Positions 60,201 through 64,000 of a DNA stretch of 64,000 nucleotides are shown piece after piece (within the stretch, counting starts at the first letter, position 1; every line of letters begins with the position of its first letter). Where the stretch lies: assembly GCA_028023455.1 (NCBI GenBank), contig JAQFVV010006203.1:11444876-11508875 (forward strand). The letters are read 5' to 3'. Made by a program: the position numbers and the translations under genes. The stretch comes from Epiperipatus broadwayi. Its lineage: Eukaryota; Onychophora; Udeonychophora; Euonychophora; Peripatidae. The notes below the pieces were generated by a model. The model was not told where the DNA came from. It did not search any database and saw only the letters and a program-made list of their open reading frames with translations.

Positions 60201-63200
60201 TGATGGCCAAAACATTAACCGTGAAGCTGATGTGAATATTAACAAATTATGGTGATAAATTCAGAGCTGATTTGAATATAAAAAATAATAAATAAAAAAA
60301 GTAAAAATTCAAAATTATTTTCATTTAAAAATAGTTAAATTTAAAATTTACACCTGTTGCTATGGTTGATCTCAAAAATAAACCCAGGTTGGAAGCTGAA
60401 AGAAATTAAATTATTTTTGTGTAACACTAGAATTAAAATTCTTAGAAATATTTCATTGCTGTTTTCTTGAGAAGAAATGAAAATAATTTGACCTGGAGAA
60501 ACAAAGATTTTAATGAACAGATTTTAAAATGAAGAAGTTATGAACTTTTTAATACACTTCATCTAGCTAGCAAATAATTCCCAACAAAATTTAAAATGAA
60601 AACAGGACTTTTTCTTATCTATGAAAGAAAATAGATGGCAAAGCAAAAAATAAACTTTATGTCTAATTATTGTAAAGACTGTTAGCAGAAAAAATGTGGG
60701 GATTTTCCAAGGCAAAGAAATAGAAGACTTTTGTAAAATATTATTTTTATTGTTGTTATGTATTTTTTTGTCTCTAGCAAAGTGTCATCAATATAAAATA
60801 AAAAATTATTATTATTTTTTTACTTTGTAATTTTTATTTGCATCTAATTTATTTTAATACAATTCTAAAACAATAATTTTCTTTTTTTTTTTTCTTGAAG
60901 TTTTTTTAAAATTCAGGACCAGTTCTAAAAATAATTATTTATAGGTAATTTAATAATTATAATTTAATAAATATTTTATAAAGTGTCATGGACAAATTGT
61001 AATACTAGAAGGAGCTGAGGCAATTTAATAGTAGTCATAGTCTATGATAAGCATACCGAGGAACATAATCAATTTAAAATATTTTGCTGATAAAGTAAAC
61101 CCCACATCAGTAATATTTCCTGCTCATTATGCAAATACAAAGCATGATAACTAAGGTGGTTAAAATATTTATTAGTTCTGGCTGGTTATATTATTAATGA
61201 CTCAGAATGGTACTACTAGCATCCTAGGTATGAACTTATATCCTTTTGTAGAAATCCTGTTAGCATCGAATAGAGCTTTGGAATTTATGAAATTCACTGA
61301 TAAGGTTGCACTAATCAATTAACTTTATGAAATACATCAATAAAAAGTGAATAAAGCAAAAATGTATATAACAATAACAGTTTTATTCCAGTAATAGTAA
61401 TATGTAAATGATCTCTACATTGTCTCAAACAATTGTTACAGCTCTTAATAAGGCATCTGCATCATTAGGTAATGACAAATTACATTACCTTCTTTCTTTT
61501 TTTTACTTCTTATCAATTAGATAAATATGAACACACAGCAAAATGTTATTATTCCAGATGCACCATTAAATTTGTATTACATACATAAATAATGATAATA
61601 GATAAGATACATATCCAATTACTAAATTAGAAATTGGATGATGTACCCACAAATAATGTAAATATATACCTTATTCTAAAGCAAACATGCATATAATATT
61701 TAAAGTGGGTGGCTTAATATAAATAAAAACTGATATGAATTAATGGTTAACCAAGAAAAAAAATTATATAATATAATAAGGAAATAATAATTCTTACTTT
61801 TAGTTTTTGTTTGTATTTTGCTGGAAAAAAAATTAGTTATAGAAAAGTAAAAACTGTCATTTTGATCGTCTGACTGTAATAATTCTCAGGATGATTTTTT
61901 TTTTGTCCCATTTCTTAACAGAGTTTTAGATGAATTTTCAGTCCTATATACTTTTTTGTCTGGATTACAACAGAATAATTTTTATACATATGGTTCTTTA
62001 ACAGTTATTGATTTTCAGGTAGTTTTTTTTCCAATGATTGGTTTGTGATTGATTTGTGAATATCTCATCGTTTATTTGGTCCTTATCAAGCATCAATAGA
62101 TCTTTTCTTCTTTCTTGGGTAAAGCATATTTATCTATGTGGTAGAGCTGAGATAGAGCAATTAATCTTTCTTCTTCATGCTAGGTCACTTTTATGTACAG
62201 GCTGAACAATATTATTTCTTCCCCATGAAGTTTCATGTAGTTAGGGATGGATTACAAGAACTTATAGCAAATAATTCTAATATAATTTAAGTCATATATG
62301 TATAAAGATATCACACATTTGAATAATAATGCACAAGTATAATAATCTGATTTTTAGTTCTAATATACAAAATGCAAATGGTCTTCACAACAAAATCTTC
62401 TAGCTCACACTCTCTGCCAACAGAAAACTTTTTCTGCTTCTAAATGTATTCTACTTTCAAAATGTCTTCTCACCCAAATTTACAGTAACAGTTCTTTTAT
62501 TTTATGTACAGAAATATTTGTTTGAGAGGAAATGTGAAAAGACTACCCAAATAACAGTTAACTATCTGCATTGGGTTTAGAATAAAAAATGCCATTATAT
62601 ATTATTAACATATTTGACACTTTTAGATAGCTACACATGGCTACAATACTTCTAACACAGGGAATGAAATTGAATTGAATTGAATTGAATACATGCATAT
62701 GCTATGATCAATTTCTTTTTCTCATTCTTAAATATTTTTTTCATGGCTTGCTGTTATTATGATCATCATGGATTTATGGGCTATAATGTCATTCTGTGTT
62801 ATATTGAAATTGTTTTTAGTTTGTCTCTTTATTCAATCACAGATCATAAGTATAATTTAGCATGAACACCAGAAAGCTATTTCTCTTTAAGCACCTTATA
62901 CAACTTACAACCAAAAAGTATAATAACACCAACATTTCTGGCATAATGAAGCTTTGCTCATTTGGCATTTAGGAATCTTAGAAGTCCATGACCCATGATA
63001 CACTTCATGGTAATCACAACAGTGTATACTTTATACAAGTCTTGATATTTTGAGACTTAGTGGTTAGTGTAGAGATATATAATTTCATGGAACATCATGA
63101 ACATATTGTATCTTCTTTCCAATGACAAACTATCCCAACCAACAATGCTACTTGAGTAAAGCATCACACTCAGAAACTAAAATTCACCTACAATGAATTT

Positions 63201-64000
63201 TCTCAAATTCTTTTATAGTAGTCAGTTTTGGTATAGTCAAAATTTTGAATATATAATTTATAAAATTTGTTCTCCTAACATCATTTTGTCTTTTTAAAAA
63301 ATTCAGAGTCTTCATTGTTTGCCCCATTAAATGTAATTTTTACCTTTTACAGATATGTATTTACCAGTGTAGAGATCATTTGGGATGATCCAAGAAATCT
63401 CTCACTCTCTTTACTCTGGAATAGATCTTTTTTTTTTCATGTGTAGCTGTATTATTTTCTTTTCCTTTGCCAGTATTTTTGTCTGCATTCCAATAGTTAG
63501 TAATGATAAAAATGCACATACATAGATAAATCCTTAATTTCAGATTTATGTGAAGCATACAAGGTAAACAGAGTAAACTGCACAATATAAGCAATTTCTT
63601 AAAAAATTCATATAGCTGCATGCACATCACATTAGATACACATGTACATTTTTTACATTCATACATTTTGAATATCTTCAGTGAGAAACTAAATTTTAAT
63701 TATATTAAATTAAAATTATTAAAATAATTCTAAATCTTTTTATATATATTTTTAAACTTTTTCTTTTGAAGGAAGATTGATCTAAAATTAAATGTGAATT
63801 AAAAATCTTTGGAAAAAACAATTTAAAAAACAAAACTGATCTATCTCTCGAATATTTAAAACATACACTATTTTCCCTAACAAATTTTTAAAAACAAATC
63901 ACATCTTACACTTTTAAAATAAAAATATTTAACATGTTCAAAGTATGTCATAAAGTATACCAAGTTAGATCAGATGTTATAAAGTATAAATATTAAAAGT
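60200..64000. other. No gene seen
   Basis: AT-rich. A short (TTGAA)n-like run lies at 62669-62690. The longest frame (63666-63376, minus, 96 codons) is Cys- and Leu-rich without family resemblance and is probably fortuitous. Confidence 0.5.
62669..62690. repeat. Pentanucleotide microsatellite (TTGAA)n
   Basis: About four uninterrupted units of TTGAA/TGAAT phase directly visible. Confidence 0.9.

Noticed and set aside
63376-63666. 96-codon minus-strand Cys/Leu-rich frame
   Set aside because: No recognisable domain, signal peptide logic or neighbours; composition fits chance.

Overview
This is a eukaryotic, invertebrate-type genomic window. It is very AT-rich (about three quarters by eye), CpG-poor, full of introns and crowded with decayed transposable elements. 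No prokaryotic feature (operon, Shine-Dalgarno site, CRISPR array) is present. The species cannot be fixed from the sequence. A clan-2 cytochrome P450 with only four coding exons argues against a vertebrate. The repeat mix (RTE/BovB-like LINEs, Penelope-like elements, GTF2IRD2-like and ZMYM1-like hAT transposons) is found in chelicerates, molluscs, cnidarians and flatworms.

Only one gene looks intact: a microsomal cytochrome P450 on the minus strand, spread over about 32.7 kb. Its four coding exons lie at 33566-33206, 10798-10265, 7307-6867 and 1067-886. All three introns have GT-AG ends and all are phase 1. The joined reading frame is 1518 nt, or 505 codons plus stop. It carries the N-terminal anchor, PPGP hinge, WxxxR, AGxETT, ExxR, FRPEHF and the FAVGTRRCAG haem loop. 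The first intron is 22.4 kb. Upstream of the start codon there is a locally CpG-richer segment with a palindromic E-box (GTCACGTGAC), probably the promoter.

The introns hold most of the mobile DNA. Intron 3 (1068-6866) has a TA-flanked inverted-repeat element with a LINE 3' end nested in it, plus a second LINE remnant. Intron 2 (7308-10264) has a Penelope-like remnant with a GIY-YIG domain bounded by inverted repeats. Intron 1 (10799-33205) has a 2.5-kb hAT element with both ends recognisable, a perfect 84-bp-arm hairpin, a foldback repeat, RTE LINE debris, tRNA-like SINE remnants, and a CpG-enriched patch at 23.6-24.5 kb with four Staf/ZNF143-like motifs.

From 33.9 to 64 kb no intact gene was found. 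This part holds a ZMYM1-like hAT pseudogene (34.5-37.2 kb), a composite leader plus minisatellite (37.7-38.3 kb), a short hAT MITE with a perfect 8-bp target duplication (38.9-39.5 kb), several inverted-repeat elements (40.2-41.3, 42.0-43.6, 44.0-44.2, 55.0-56.6 kb), a second Penelope-like unit of the same inverted design (51.3-52.3 kb), and RTE/BovB-like LINE remnants (56.6-57.0 and 59.4-60.2 kb). Nothing here amounts to a demonstrated new system. The features most worth follow-up are the two GIY-YIG units inside inverted repeats, the perfect hairpin, and the intronic Staf-like cluster.
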